Positions 25,664 to 39,768 of a stretch of DNA of 64,000 nt are shown here, piece after piece. The notes beneath the pieces were generated by a model. The model was given only the letters and a program-made list of their open reading frames with translations, did no database searches and was not told the DNA's origin. Source of the stretch: Apostichopus japonicus. Lineage: Eukaryota; Echinodermata; Holothuroidea; Aspidochirotida; Stichopodidae. Numbering within the stretch: position 1 is the first letter of the stretch; every line of letters begins with the position of its first letter. The DNA is taken from the NCBI RefSeq assembly GCF_037975245.1, contig NC_092571.1, positions 1,468,501 to 1,532,500 of the forward strand, written 5' to 3'. The position numbers were made by a program, and so were the translations under genes.

Positions 25664-25946
25664 AAGGTCATCAGCTAAACTGACGATTCTGACAACTCCT
25701 TCTGAATGAGCGTAGGGCTCCGAGAAGTAAACGACGACGACGACACATGAGAGCTTTTGTATGTTTGGGGAAGAGGAGGAGGACGTGTGCTATGTGCATA
25801 TTATACAGCAAGACTACAGTGTTAAGGAAATGAGTGTCATGGTTAAAGGAGTTTTGCAACAAACTAGAGTGAAATTTGATCTGTTCATAATAACAAGTGA
25901 TCTGGCTGGCTCTGGATTTAATGGATATATTATTCACTGTCTGCAG
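25664..25946 (+). CDS. Candidate first coding exon, unknown protein
   Basis: An acceptor (TTGTTTTGATTCGCAG, AG at 25662-25663) precedes a short leader, then ATG at 25761 opens 62 codons in phase 0 up to CAG|GTATCA (GT at 25947). An in-frame TAA lies about 30 nt upstream of the ATG, so this ATG is the first usable start in frame, although an out-of-frame ATG at 25748 precedes it. The peptide starts MFGEEEEDVCYVHIIQQ and contains FDLFIITSDLAGSGF, which looks like soluble folded protein rather than AT-rich noise. A second strong donor (GAG|GTGAGT near 25959) would include a stop after four more codons, giving a 65-residue ORF. I do not recognise the family. Confidence 0.35.
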
Positions 25947-28900
25947 GTATCAGCTTGAGGTGAGTTGGATTTTCATTATTTTGGCCATTTTTTCCCCCCC
26001 CTCAAGTTTTTTCCTAATTGTGTTAATAAATACTGTAGGGGTGTTTTGGGAAATGATCACTTCCCATGGAAGTGTTATAAGGTTATGCTTTAAAAATTCT
26101 GCTGAAGTAGGTCAATAAGTTCACCAAGTTTAAAAATCAAGAGGTTTTTTTACTGAATGGTTATATTTTTCCAGGAAGTATTCAAAATAACTACAGGTGA
26201 GAAACAGATTCATTACCTGACTATTCCTCTTGGGGGGGGGGGGAGCAGGAGGTAACGAAGGAGTTTAAAATTATAGCTGTTGGAATTTAATTATTTCTTT
26301 TGCTAACTAGCTCATTAAGCAGAGTTCCTTGTGCAATGTATCGGTCAAATTTGAGAGCTTCCTTTCCTTCCACACATACATGTATGTGAATAAATTAAAC
26401 TGCCAAGATAGGATACTTTCAACTGTAAAAGTGGGAAAGAAAGGGAACAATATGAGTTTTTACATGGTTTTTGAGAGGCCACCTTAAGGACAGTCCATGC
26501 TGTTCTTTGATGATAACATAAATTGGACGTTTCCTGAAATTTGGAGTTTTGGAGTACGTGCGGAACTACGATTTGTTGACTCTTTGTAGCGTTGAACTCT
26601 TTCATCAAGTTCCACATTTGACAAAAAAAATACACAAAAACCCCGAAATGTAGACATAATGTACATGTCAGCTCATCAGGTTATGGTGGCTATAATGCTT
26701 AATACACTGGGACTATTGGCTTGCAAACTAAATATGATAATGACAAAAGTTCTTGGTGTAATGCAGCACACATTTCTGCCATCGTATAGCAGTTATAAAA
26801 TTTGCCTCATATATTTTTCTTGGTCATTTACGAACGATAGTAGCTGATCTGACAACAGCTAAACGCTTTTCAAATACAAGAGTATAGGTTTTACATGCCC
26901 TTATAGCCTGTAGCAGATATTTTGCAACGTTGTTTGCAAAACATTTTTATATTTACTTCGTTCCCCGCTTACCTGTCTCCCCACAACATTAGCACCTCAT
27001 TCTACCGTGTCTAGTATGCCCTGGTAATCTTTTAACACTGTGCACCCTCAGTGACCGGTCCCATCCGGTCAATGCCCTTCCTTTTCATTCTACCATCCAA
27101 TGTGTTTACTCATGCGTTTTCGTAGTGGATTCAAATCTTTCGAAAACTGCCCGAATTACATTGGATTATTACCTTCTTTACATCCTATTGAATTTCTAAG
27201 CGTTTCAACAGCCTATGACAGCCTGATGAGTATCCTTTTCTTATAGGGAAGGGAGTTTGGGGGCTGTTTTTAGTGTGCAACTCACACCCATGTGTTCGTT
27301 TTTTATTAGCGTAACGTTATTTTCTCAGGTAGTAGTTCCGCGAAACTACTTCGTTCGAACCGCCAGTAAGTTTTATAATGTCAACTGTCATATAATTTGT
27401 ACGTAATGTATTTTCACTAGATAGAAATCCTAGATAGTGCGTGTGAACACCTGGAAATACCCTGCTGCACATACCGGTAAAATAGCACGAAATCACATAA
27501 ATTTTTAACGAAGTTGGAACCCTTGTTTTCCGAGTTTCGGCTACTTAAACTTTAATTAGTGACCGATACATGTTTTATAGACGATATGAAAAAAAAGTAA
27601 TTCCTAATTTCACAATTTAATTACCGTTTTAAGTGAACACGTTTTCAATTTGCGTAATAAATTTTGAGGTGGTTAGGCTTCATTGTGGTATACGCTTACA
27701 ACGGTAGGATATATCATTTGTTTAGCACTTGTCTAACATATCTGATTCGATAACAGCATTTTCTACATAGTGTTCATATTTGATACTTCGCACAACATGT
27801 CTGATTCAAAGGGTTAATTATGAAAGATGTTTGCTGTCCTTCGATACTTGATATTTTTATGATAACATTAACTTGGGTATGAGTGAGTGAGTCTTTGTCA
27901 AATTTAGATTTTGAAGGCGTAAAAAGTTCAACTAAGGAACAGTTGTAGCTGTGGAAAAAAATTGGACCATTTGGCCCATTATAAATGCAGTGAAACGAGT
28001 GTGGAGACCTTCCACAATTTATCAGGAGTCGCGACCTCAATTGAGTGGGAGTGGTTCTGGGACTCCTCATTGGTAAGAGCGACTCCGAGTGGGAGTCGAG
28101 TAACTCGTCCAAGCATACTCAAACTCTGTGCAACAAACTCTGTCCACATAACAGGCTATATTGTCATGTCATTGACTTTCAATGTAATCTAAATACTACA
28201 CTATTTTGACCTCATAAAGTACTGTAAGGCCTCTTATTCATTTCATGTTGTTGCTACATGGGTTGTGTGTTGTGACAGTCCTCATTGTACTTGACAATGT
28301 TAATATTATTAGGCCTCCTCCCACTTACATGCTATGCGTAAATTCTCATTCTGGTTCCTCTACAAATCACTTTCTCTGTATTATGGAATTTATACTAGAG
28401 ACAGAATCACTCGCTAATATGTTAAAGATCAGTAAAACGTTATTAAAGGACGTATTATTATGTTTAATAATGAAATCTGTATGAGAATGATTTCCTGTAT
28501 TAATGTGATAATTGGTAGAAATAGACTTGAAACTTGAAACTTGAAAACTATGTACTTTACAAAGACTCAAAACTACAGTATAAAATGTTTCCCCGAACGG
28601 AAATAATGGCGGTACTGAAGAACTTAGCTCCCATATGCTCTGGATGTGTGACCTGATTAATTTGTAGTGTGTAAGGTTTGTCACAGGTTCTACTCGTAAT
28701 GCGTAAGGTTGGCATGTAATATACTTTTTTTTATTCTACTGTCGAATGAGAAATTTATTTCAGAATACATAAAAAATATGTGTGTTGCTTACATGTCTTG
28801 TGCCGTGCAAGCAGTTATTTATATAGATTTATTGGTTTCTACTTGGCCAACTTACATGACCCCTATCAAATAGTGGTACTAACCTTCAGGTACGTGGACT

Positions 28901-30017
28901 ATTGTACAGGGGGTTAACAATTTCTGTATCAAACACAACATACTTGAACATTTCAAGACATGTTAACTACATTATATAATCAACATTTACTAATTTAATA
29001 GTACCAAGTACAAGTTTAAGGTTTCTCTGATAATTTTATTCTACCTGTTGAATGTTTTATCTAACGTTGACAAATAGTGCAGACCCTACGATGTTAGTAG
29101 TAGCAACCTTTCTGAGTAATGACAGTCTCCCATCGCCTGGCCAAACAATGAAGTCTGTGGATTTGAGTAAAGCGTTTCTGTATGCTGCCATAGTAATTAC
29201 TGACTTTGCGAACAGCGTTATGGTCATTGCCGACTTTGCAATCTGCTGTCCCTCTCAAAGGTGCAACAGCACGCTTGATACCGATCAGTAAACTCAGACT
29301 AATGAAAATGACACAAGAAAAATCAGGCTTAATATGGTTAAAAACATTAGAGTGAGGCTTTCTCAATTTTTTTTGGGGGGGGGGGGGTGGTTGGGATGTT
29401 GGTGAGGTTTAGCTATCAATTACCTTAGTTGATTGCCTTGTGTTCTTGCTTATTTGGGTGTTACTATCAACTGAAAGGGCAATTTTCTAATCTTAATTTC
29501 TGGTCACTTGCACAGCTGATAGATCTGCAAAGGTTTCATGCATAGTTGACCTCCGAATAATCTTGCAAAACTTTAAAAACTGCGTTTTGTGTAACTTTTG
29601 GGAAATCATACCATGGCAGGCAAGTTAATATTCTGTGATATTTAGTCCACCAAATTCACACCGGTGTTGGAGTGATGAATTTTATACAAAAACCTTCAAG
29701 GTTTCAAACTAAAGACATAAAAAGTTACGTCCGTGCCATATTACATACTGTTTTTAACCTAGACATTATAGACTAGTGCAGTATATATATGGACTGCAAG
29801 AGTTACTGCACTGCCAAAGTAATAAATCTCGTCAGTTGCTGTAAAGGGAAAAACCTGTTTGACTCTCATAGTATAATTTATAAGGCAGTTCCAGTTTCGG
29901 ATACTCGTTTATTTTCACACTGAAATAATGACAACCAGTTAAATATTAAAAAAAAGTTTCTCTAGTTGATGGGATGTCATCCCAAAGCGAATCCATTGTT
30001 AAAGTGTATCTCTACAA
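25947..30017. other. Presumed intergenic or intronic
   Basis: If the exon at 25664 is real, this may be its first intron. No second exon was recognised. Contains poly(G) runs at 26234 and 29375 and a palindrome at 27331. Confidence 0.4.
27331..27350. repeat. Near-perfect palindrome AGTAGTTCCGCGAAACTACT
   Basis: Self-complementary apart from one central mismatch pair. The core AGTTCCGCGAAAC also occurs near 59298. Function unknown; it could be a binding site or an element end. Confidence 0.6.
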
Positions 30018-30359
30018 TGTATGTATGAATGAATCATGCTCGTTATGTGGTAATGCCTGCTATCCAGAAGAATGATTGTGGAGCTAAAATGGCTGTATGA
30101 ATGAATCATTCATAGTATATTGTAAAGCCTGCTATCCAGAAGAATGTAATTTGACATACACTGTCTAATTTTATCTCGACATTGCCTTCAGTTCTTGTTC
30201 ATGATTGTGGAGCTAAAATGGCTGTATGAATGAATCATTCTTAGTATATTGTAAAGCCTGCTATCCAGAAGAATGTAATTTGACATACACTGTCTAATTT
30301 AATCTCGACATTGCCTTAAGCTCCCGTTCACGATCGTGGAGCTAAAATGGCTGTATGAA
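30018..30359 (+). repeat. 129-bp tandem duplication, about 2.6 copies
   Basis: GGAGCTAAAATGGCTGTATG recurs with 129-130 bp spacing, preceded by GATTGTGG or GATCGTGG at 30074, 30203 and 30332. The first unit lacks the middle segment (TAATTTGACATACACTG to GTTC). Copies are over 90% alike. Confidence 0.9.
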
Positions 30360-32289
30360 TAACAGTTGACTTTATTTTAAGAAAAGTTGGTCTTATACTA
30401 AAGTTGCATTCTCCATCTCAAACTATATTCCAAGAAAAGAACAACAAAAATACAGGATAGTATTTTTTAATGAACCTGCAACTATTATTTTTCACTCTTT
30501 ATTTTGTAATCTGCAAGAAAACACAACCTTTGTTTGATTTCAAAATAACAGTGCTCATTGACTATAAGACTTACTGTACATGTTGTGTAGTTTTGTGTTG
30601 TGCTAAAGTTTTGTCTTTCTTCTTATTATTAGGCATATATATGGCAAGTTGGTAATTTCAAGTCATAGAGGCTTAAGGTTTAAGAGAACATGAAATGACC
30701 TGAAATTAATTTGCACCCAATAAAATGTAATCTTGCATAGCTTGTCATGTATCTATATATAGCTGTGTGTTTTGAAAGCATAATTTTTTCCGTTTCCCTG
30801 GTTCTGAAATGTTTAGCAGCCTGTAGGCAAAGATTAAAGTCATATTGTTAATTGTGAAGAAATACAATGGATCAGTCAAAAGTGAAAGTTGCTTAAAATA
30901 AGCTGAACTGCAGTTTTCAAACAGATTCATGTGGACTGGTGATCCAGATATATTTCCTATTAAATGTTGATATGCAAATCTGATTTCTGTCTGAGATTCA
31001 ACCAACATTCGGAGCCAAGAAGGATGGTTTTCGTCACGAAGATTGGGTTGTTTTTCTCCTTAATATTGCACAAAGGTTAACAGGTAAAGCTTATCTCAGC
31101 GAGGAACCGTGTTAACTAAACCTATCAGGCAACGTTCTTTTTCCTGTTTCAGTTTTATAGTCATTTTTGTTATCCCGTTATAATCATTCATCCGTAATTT
31201 TGTCTTATCTGATCAGAACCACATTCTTTCCTTTCTTATTTTTGTTTCGATACTTATCTTCACCAGTTTACCTGATACCCTCAGATTACAATCTCCATTG
31301 GAAGAATTGTTGCCGTTTTCTCAGTTCAATGCTGCTGAGTTTGTTTTTATTTTATATGTATTGATATATTAATCCTAGGTACCTTCAAAGCAATTGTCAA
31401 CTTTCACTTCTAATAAAGAGACACATCAAACAAACCCCTTGCATTAAAAGAGCCCTCACAGCTCAAAGGCTATGAGAACACTTCATATTTCGGGATTTAT
31501 AAACATCAGCGTATTCATAACTGTCACTTCCCTAATGACTGTGCTGATAGGTTGCTTTTTCGTATATATATGATATCATGTATAGGATGGTGTCATAAAG
31601 GTACGTGGGGATGCTTAGACACTATTATGGTATGTAAACTTTAGCTTTGGCTATAAAGCAATTCTTTACTTTGTATCTATTTCTTAATTAAGCTTGAGTC
31701 CTGATATGCTGGATCTGATTGGTTAATACTTAGGGTTGTTGACTTAATTCATGTCTGTTGTCTTAAATAGTTTTTCCTCTTTGCCCTATGTGAACCGAGG
31801 GGGGGGGGGGCTGGGACTGGGGTGGTGGCAGAGGGATGGGATGTGAAATAGGATAGGGGTCAGGTGTAGATGTTGGGTCTGAGTAAAATCCCAGGGTGCA
31901 GGACAGAAGGGTGAGATAATGATGGGAATGAATATTTAGGTAGTACTCCAATTTAAAATGGGTTGGCTAACTAGTGTTTTTATTGCTGAAAATAAAGTAT
32001 AGGTACCTGCCATGTGTTTCTGTTCTTTTCTGGGGTGAAAAAGATAAAAAGGAATGGGAGCTGGAAGTACATGAGGACTGAATCTGAAAAATATTAGCCC
32101 ATAGACAACCTCTTCCATACTGTAACTGTGTTTATTGAATATTAATTTCTTATTCTGCTCCATGCAACACTATAACAATCCACTCCAAGCTGATAATTGC
32201 CCTGAATGTATTAAAACAAAATTTGATCAAAAATGCGAACAGTCACAGATCTACATCTTCGAGTGAATGTAAGAGTGGGATTAATTGAA
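30360..32289. other. Intergenic, no gene seen
   Basis: AT-rich, with a poly(G) run near 31800 followed by a G-rich patch. Confidence 0.5.
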
Positions 32290-33842
32290 ATGGTATAGGA
32301 TAGGGATTGGTGTGGGACAGGAATTGATGTGGGACAGGAATTGGTGTAGGACAGGAATTATTGTGGCGTGGGACAGGATTGGTATGGTGTCGGACAGGAT
32401 TGGTATGGTGTGGGACAGGATTGGTATGGTGTTTGAACGGATTGGTATGGAGTGGGACAGGATTGGTATGGCGTGGGACAGGATTGGTATGGGTGTGGGA
32501 CAGGATTGGTATGGTGTGGGACAGGATTGGTATGGTGTGGCACAGTATTGGTATGGGTGTGGGACAGGATTGGTATGGCATGGCACAGTATTGGTATGGG
32601 TGTGGGACAGGACTGGTATGGTATGGGACAGGATTGGTATGGTGTGGACAGGATTGGAATGGTGTGGGACCGGATTGGTATTGGGTAGGACAGGATTGGT
32701 ATGGTGTGGGACAGGATTGGTATGGTATATGGAACAGGATTGGTATTGTGTGGGACAGGATTGGGATGGTGTGGGACAGGACTGGTATGGTATGGGACAG
32801 GATTGGTATTGTGTGGGACAGGATTGATGTGGTGATGGACGAGATTGGTATGGTGTGGGACAGGATTGGGATGGTGTGTTGGACAGGATTGGTATGGTGT
32901 GGGACAGGATTGATATGGCGTGGGACAGGATTGGGATGGTGTGGGACAGGATTGGTATGGCATGGGACAGGATTGGTATGGCGTGGGACAGGATTGGGAT
33001 GGTTTGGGACAGGATTGGTATGGCGTGTGACAGGATTGGTAAGGTGTGGGACAGGATTGGTATGGCGTGGGACAGGATTGGTATGGTGTGGGACAGGATT
33101 GATATGGCGTGGGACAGGATTGGGATGGTGTGGGACAGGATTGGTATGGCATGGGACAGGATTGGTAAGGTGTGGGACAGGATTGGGATGGTGTGGGACA
33201 GGATTGGTATGGCGTGTGACAGGATTGGTAAGGTGTGGGACAGGATTGGTATGGCGTGGGACAGGATTGGTATGGTGTGTGACAGGATTGGTAAGGTGTG
33301 GGACAGGATTGGTATGGCGTGGGACAGGATTGGGATGGTGTGGGACAGGATTGGTATGGCGTGTGACAAGATTGGTAAGGTGTGGGACAGGATTGGGATG
33401 GTGTGGGACAGGATTGGTATGGCATGTGACAGGATTGGTAAGGTGTGGGACAGGATTGGTATGGCGTGTGACAGGATTGGTAAGGTGTGGGACAGGATTG
33501 GTATGGCATGGGACAGGATTGGTATGGCGTGTGACAGGATTGGTAAGGTGTGGGACAGGATTGGTATGGTGTGGGACAGGATTGGGATGGTGTGGGACAG
33601 GATTGGTAAGGTGTGGGACAGGATTGGTATGGTGTGGGACAGGATTGGGATGGTGTGGGACAGGATTGGTATGGCATGTGACAGGATTGTTAAGGTGTGG
33701 GACAGGATTGGGATGGTGTGGGACAGGATTGGTATGGCATGTGACAGGATTGGTAAGGTGTGGGACAGGATTGGTATGGCGTGGGACAGGATTGGTATGG
33801 TGTGGGACAGGATTGGTATGGTGTGGGACAGGATTGTGATGT
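32290..33842 (+). repeat. 21-bp satellite array, unit GGTATGGTGTGGGACAGGATT
   Basis: About 70 copies over 1.55 kb. The left part has divergent units; from about 33000 three subtypes (TATGGCGTG, TAAGGTGTG, GATGGTGTG) alternate, many at 63-bp spacing, giving a loose higher-order repeat. The period is a multiple of three and lacks stops, so frames of 300-540 codons are open on both strands. I treat all of them as artefacts. Confidence 0.95.
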
Positions 33843-34734
33843 TTAACTGACCAATGAATGCTGTCAGTTATCAATGAATGTCCCTTTCTAGCTGTGTTAG
33901 CCTGTTTGCTTTAAAGTGCAATTAAGTGACCCAAACTATTTCATTGCTAGTTTTGTTTGTTCATATTTTTATACCTGGAGAATGTAATGTACTTTCTTTC
34001 TTAATTGCTGTTCCTTATAATTACATGTAAATTTATCGGAGATGTACATGAATCGTTTGTAGTTCAGAATTCAGTATTTAAATATATCATTAGTATTTTA
34101 GGGCCTGCCAGCAATATTGCAGAAGACCCAAGGTTATATCAGGTATAAAACCTAGAACTTTTCATTGAAATCTAAAGTTCAGTTTTAAATCAGTCATATT
34201 CCATTATTGATATGCAACTGCCATTATTCAATGTGTCCTCTTCACTTAAAGGTTAAATTAATTTTCTTTTTGTTGCTTGCAAACCTCATAAGGATTGTTC
34301 CAAATGTCAGAGATATCATAGCCCATGATCCTTTCATCATAGACACAGAGACCTTCAGCCTACAGGCAGATCTTCAAAGTTAATCGGATTATTTTCAGAA
34401 TATACAAAGCCATATTGGCAGAGCTTTTTCTGTATACAGTACAAACTGGAACCTGTGCAAAATCTGTTCAGGCTCATTTGGTGAAGGAATTATTAAACTT
34501 GTTCTGACGAGTGGAAAAGAGAAGCATCAATACTAAAACAAGAAACGAACAACAATGGATGAATGAAAGTGAAAAAAAAAATGATTTCAATTTTATTGGG
34601 GGGGTGGGGAAGAATTATCGAACGAGATGAACTGGAACTTTTTCTTTTCTTTTGATTTGCTTTTTGTCTGTTTTTGTTTTTGGTTGCTTGTTCTTTTGAT
34701 TCTTTTGTCATTTATGAAGAATTTTACGGATTTT

Positions 34735-34929
34735 CAGAGGTGTAGGGAGCTCACAGAAAGTGAGGGACAGCCACTGGGGGTCCAGGACCCTTCAACAGCA
34801 AGAAATCAAGAAATTTATATACTTCTTTGTAAACTGTTCAAGTTTCGTTGTTATATTTCTTTTCGTCAAAATTCTGAGAAGAAATGGGGAGGCTGACAAG
34901 TTTGATCATTTCATTGTCTGGCACCCCTG
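34735..34929. mobile_element. Possible short MITE with CAGRGGTG ends
   Basis: Left end CAGAGGTGTAGG and reverse complement of right end CAGGGGTGCCAG agree at 9 of 12 positions over a 195-bp span, again like the CAGGGGCGTAGCC type of end. No target duplication is seen. Confidence 0.25.
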
Positions 34930-37900
34930 TTGCTAATTCAAAGAGTCCATCTGAATGAATTAACACTACCTCGGTGCATCCCTACTTGAAGATGGGAGTG
35001 GTGGGAGGGGGTGGGGGGAGGGAGGTGGAGGCAGTGGCCCCCCTCCCTCTGTCTCCCAACCTATTCCTATCCCTCTGTTATTGGTTATTCAACTATTCAA
35101 TTAGTTAAAGCAAAATATCAAGTATCTGTCAAAATTAATCATTTGCAGCTCATTTTAAGCAAAGTATTGCTGTTTAATTTCATTCCTAAAGTTCTTTCCT
35201 ACCTTACCTATCTCCAATGCACTCCAATCTACCTAGCTGACACCGATTGGAAACATTCTTGTATTGCGCCCCCAATGACCCCCATCAAAGGTCATTGTCC
35301 TCTTCCCCCCCCCCTTCCTTCTAAAACATTATCTGTTCTCATGTAACTTCGTGATGGATGCAACTCTCAAGATTTTAATTCATTCTCTAGGAAATAAGAG
35401 CAATTCCAATCACAGTCAATTTTAATTCATCCGTAAAGTCAGGAACAACATTGAACACAAAAAGAATAGTTCACCTTTATTTTGTCTGTGTTATGTTTCT
35501 TATTTTTTGGCGTAATTTTGGTGTACATATGGATTATAGTACAATATATTTACTTGATATCTTACATGAACCAAAATTGTTGGTGATATCAGCTGAATCA
35601 TTGTTAACACCATCCAAGGACGATTACTCATCAATCTCTATTATGTTTCGTTATTGATTAGTGGATTAGCAAAACAAATGTATTTACACATTGCCCTTGT
35701 TCTTTCCATTTTGCAAACCATTGTAGTTATTATCAAATATTAAACATACATTATTGTGTTTAATACAAATGTACAGAGAGGGAAATATTAGGGAAAAACT
35801 CAAATTCACTTATCACAAAGATATAACAGCATGACAATGGATGAAGGAGGGGTGGATATGGTTTAGGGGGGTTAAAGAGGGGGTTATGGAAGGGTAGAGA
35901 GAGGGTCAGGGAGGGGATTGGATGGTGTTAATTGGAGTTATATTAAAGTTTTCATTGATTAGTAGCTTTAAACATGCTAGCCTATTTTGGAAAGCAACCT
36001 CTTCCATTTTTTGCAAACAATTTTTAGTGACATTTGCTTTAAAAGAGTATTTTATAAGGAACAACACTAACTTGAAAAATTAACAAAAGAAGAAATATTG
36101 CTCAAAGCATTATAACAGCCAAGATTGGAAATGGGAGGTGGTGAGAAGGGGGTGGGGGGAGGCTGGATGTTACAGTATTTTATCTGGGAAGAGGAACAGA
36201 AAGGTACCTTAAAAGTGATATACCAGTATCCAATCCTTCCCTTCCTTCTATTCATCTATTTCCACCATTAGATTGAGACTGTTCCATATTAAACACACCA
36301 GGTTTAATTTAATGCATCAATACTGCTAGTTTGCTCATTCCCTTTTTTGTTCTGATCGAAAGTTTAGTAACTTATTAATTTCCTTCTTTCTTGCCCAAAT
36401 ATTTATTGTGCATAACAGTGGAGGGGGTGGTGAGGAATACATACTCCCCCCCCCCCAACTGGTGCCCATCCCAAAATAAAATTTGCCATATCCAAGAACA
36501 AAACAGGTGGACTATTACTTTGAAGAAACTTCCCAATGTTACTTACGTTGTCTTCCTCCAAATCCTGCTGATTTTGTACCTGTATGTAGTTTGTGAAAAA
36601 TGATCAAATTTAACTACAAACTAGCTTTGGGATATTTTCCCCCTTAGCCCTCCTCATGGGTACCTATGGAAGACCTCACCCTGATATTTTGCTCTTAATT
36701 TTGCCATGCCCTGGCCCCCACTTCCAAATGTCTGGGGACAACGCAAGTGCATGAGATTACTCAGAATTTTTGCTCTTTTATAGAGCACTACCCTATCCTC
36801 TACCTCTTGTATCTGCTCTGGGCTATATCAGTGAAAGAGAAATAAACCCGTTCAATGCTCCAGGCGGATTAATCTGCCCAAGAGATATGGTGTGGTCAAC
36901 ATATAAAATTTGTTCATTACACCCACACTATATAATGCATCTCTGAAAACATTCAGGAAGAATTAAGACACAAATTCTGCCAAAAATCTATACGAAAGAC
37001 GTGACATATTTGCGTTGGAAATTTTGGGGAGGCAGTTGCGGAAATAATGGATGATGGAGATGTGGCAGCGATGATGACTTTCAGGTTGTACTTGACGTTG
37101 ATTAATGTACAGACCCATATTCAGACTATGAGCAAAGGCAAGATATATAATTGTAGAGACTGCCACTACAAGGAATAGAATATTTGATAACCTTACTATT
37201 ATAAGCCCTAACCTTAGTACTTTACTAGTGTCACGGTACTATACCATACTTTGTTTATTTGCTGGTTCATGTGTTTGGATTATGGTTTATTCAAATTGAT
37301 GCCTTCAAATCATTCAAATAATATACCTTTAGAAAGGAAATTTAGTTTTCTATACTTTTCTATGCACAAAGCTAAGCGAGATAAGTTTGAAATCTTTAGC
37401 AAATTGCTAACTTAATAATATTAAAAAATTAAGTACAACAAATTTGCAAAAATTTATTATAATCAAGGAAAGTTTCTTTTGCATTATCTGTTTATATAAT
37501 GTCACAATCACTTCATCTCTTCGACTTTGATGTTCAACACTTTTTCATTAAAACTAATCATTTTTTGCTGAAATTTCAGTTTGAAAATATATATACTGCA
37601 CACTTCACAGATATAATGATTTTTGTAAATTAATTCAGCCTCTAGCTGGAGCCACACTTTAAATAAATTAGCACTGAAAGGGTTAACATGTACATACATA
37701 ACAACCAGGTTATCCATAGATTTGAATACTTCATTTTGTGTTGACTTTTGACACAATTATCTGCTGCCACCATACTGTTTGTTACTGTAGTACAACACGC
37801 ATAGCAACAGAAATGATGAAATTTATGCATATAAACTTCAAAGGATTGTAAATGAAAAGGATCAAACATTGCTTTAAATAGGACACAAATTTCGATCTCA

Positions 37901-39696
37901 TATTTCTTATTTAGAATCAGGGTATAAATATGGTAGGAAAGATTACGCTTATATAGCTTTGTAAGAATGGCACAGAAATTAGTTACAACCAAGCGAAAGA
38001 ATGCAGAGCTTTTAATAAGTGCCTGCTATTTTATTTAGAGTTTTTAGTGGTTTATTAAACAAGCTTAATGGTCGCATCTTTTCTGAGTCTCATTGGCTCC
38101 TCCATGTATAACATTGATAAGGAAAAGTAAGTTCCAGGGGAGCTATCAATGTTCTAGACATGAATGCATATATTCCCTTATTTGGCATAGGATTGAGTGA
38201 AATATTGGCAAACAAGCAAATTAGTACGATAGAAATAAAACATGTTCAGATTCACAGAAAATCCATAAAATGTTGAATATATTGCTAAACGGCTGCTCAT
38301 GAATTGTCGTTAAGTAGTGAGATAGAAGATGTGGATATCTTTCATAAACATTGAGTCGTTTTTATCTCTCTGGTATGTACCTGTATTCCAATATTACAAA
38401 AATTTCACCATTTCAATAAATTGTAGTAAAAACTTTAAAGATCTGATCATGAAAATGTCATTTTCAATGTTGATATGTAATCATCATGTCTCTAAAATCA
38501 GTAAAATATAATTGAAAGCTTTTGCATCACAGAGCATTTCTGGCTTACCTATCTCCACATGACTATTGCACTATTACACAAACACATGTTGTAGTTTGTA
38601 AGGGTGTTGGCCAAGTCTTGTGATAAGACCTCATTTGCATATCAAACGTAAATCCTCACATGTATACCTGTCAAACTGATGGGAATTTTGAGGCTGCTAA
38701 AAGTCATTATTGACGTAGCCCAAAAATATGCTAGAAAGATTAAAACTGGTCATGTCCATGCCAAATAATTGCACTTATTTAAGGCCATATTGATTTTAAA
38801 TAATATGTTCTTTACAAACACAGTTTGATGTCTATTGCACATGTAAGAACTAACCGTAAGAAAAAAATGAAAACAAGTTTAGCAAGTTTTAGAAAGCTTA
38901 AATTAAAACGTAATAATAATAATATAAAGTGAACTTGATTAAGTTGTCGTTTATCGTGGATGCGGTGGTTGACTTTTACTTCCATCTCCCTGCCATCATG
39001 TGTCATCAATCTTTCCCTTTAGACAGTCTTCTTTCAATAGTCTCAATGACTTACTCATTATCCCTTCAGATAACATTTCACAGATGGAGTATTATTATCG
39101 ATAAGACATAGATCGTAATCTTGATGCAAGTTAAACCATCCATGACAATGTGTTGTGTAAACTCTTGGTAAAAGTACGTATCACTTCAACGTAATGTCAA
39201 ATTTCGGCTATGACCTCTTTGAAGTCTAGGCCATGTTCATTATGATATTTTAAATGATCTTTTCTAGGATGCTTTTTAAAGAAGTTTGATGTCGTTGTTA
39301 TACTTTGAGAGCACAAAGACCCCTTCCCATGCCGTTCCCTTCCCCCTTCCGGCCCAGAAAATCCCTATCAAATACCCTAGTAGAATTATTATGATGTACA
39401 AATTTATTCCATCACTAGTCAAATTGTCTTTAAATATATCTCAAACAAAGAAGAGCAGAAGTTTGTTCTAAGTATTGTTGGCAAGATCCATCTAAACAGA
39501 TTAAGTAAGCAGATCTGCATATAAATTTGATTTGAGATGAAATTGAGTACTCTCAACCAATAGGATTAAGTCTGTATAGTTTCCTGCTTGTTGAATCATT
39601 TTGCGCCATTGAGATATGTCATACCTCGTAGTCTTTGAGCAGAATTTAACACATGAAAAAAATATGTATGTATGTAAAACAGTGATAAAACTTCCA

Positions 39697-39768
39697 GCCT
39701 CCACCAGGATTCGAACCCAGGCCTCATGCTTTATGCGCGGACACTTTAACCAACTAGGCTATGGACGC
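39697..39768 (-). repeat. tRNA-derived SINE head or tRNA pseudogene
   Basis: The minus strand reads GCGTCCATAGCCTAGTTGG and later GGTTCGAATCCTGGTGGAGGC. It has a good A box (TAGCCTAGTTGG) and a perfect B box (GGTTCGAATCC). The acceptor arms pair at 6 of 7 positions and the T arm pairs with two G-U wobbles. D and anticodon arms do not pair well, so a working tRNA is unlikely. A tRNA-derived SINE with a polymerase III promoter is the better reading. Confidence 0.6.

Noticed and set aside
32243-33874. Frames of up to 543 codons on both strands
   Set aside because: They are products of a 21-bp stop-free satellite; equally long frames exist in several registers and on both strands.
36550-36585. 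36-nt minus-strand segment between ACATACAG and GTAAGT, reading QVQNQQDLEEDN
   Set aside because: The borders are splice-like, but the acceptor tract is weak and there is no neighbouring exon on that strand.
39697-39768. Functional tRNA gene
   Set aside because: The D and anticodon stems do not pair acceptably, although the A and B boxes and acceptor stem are well kept.
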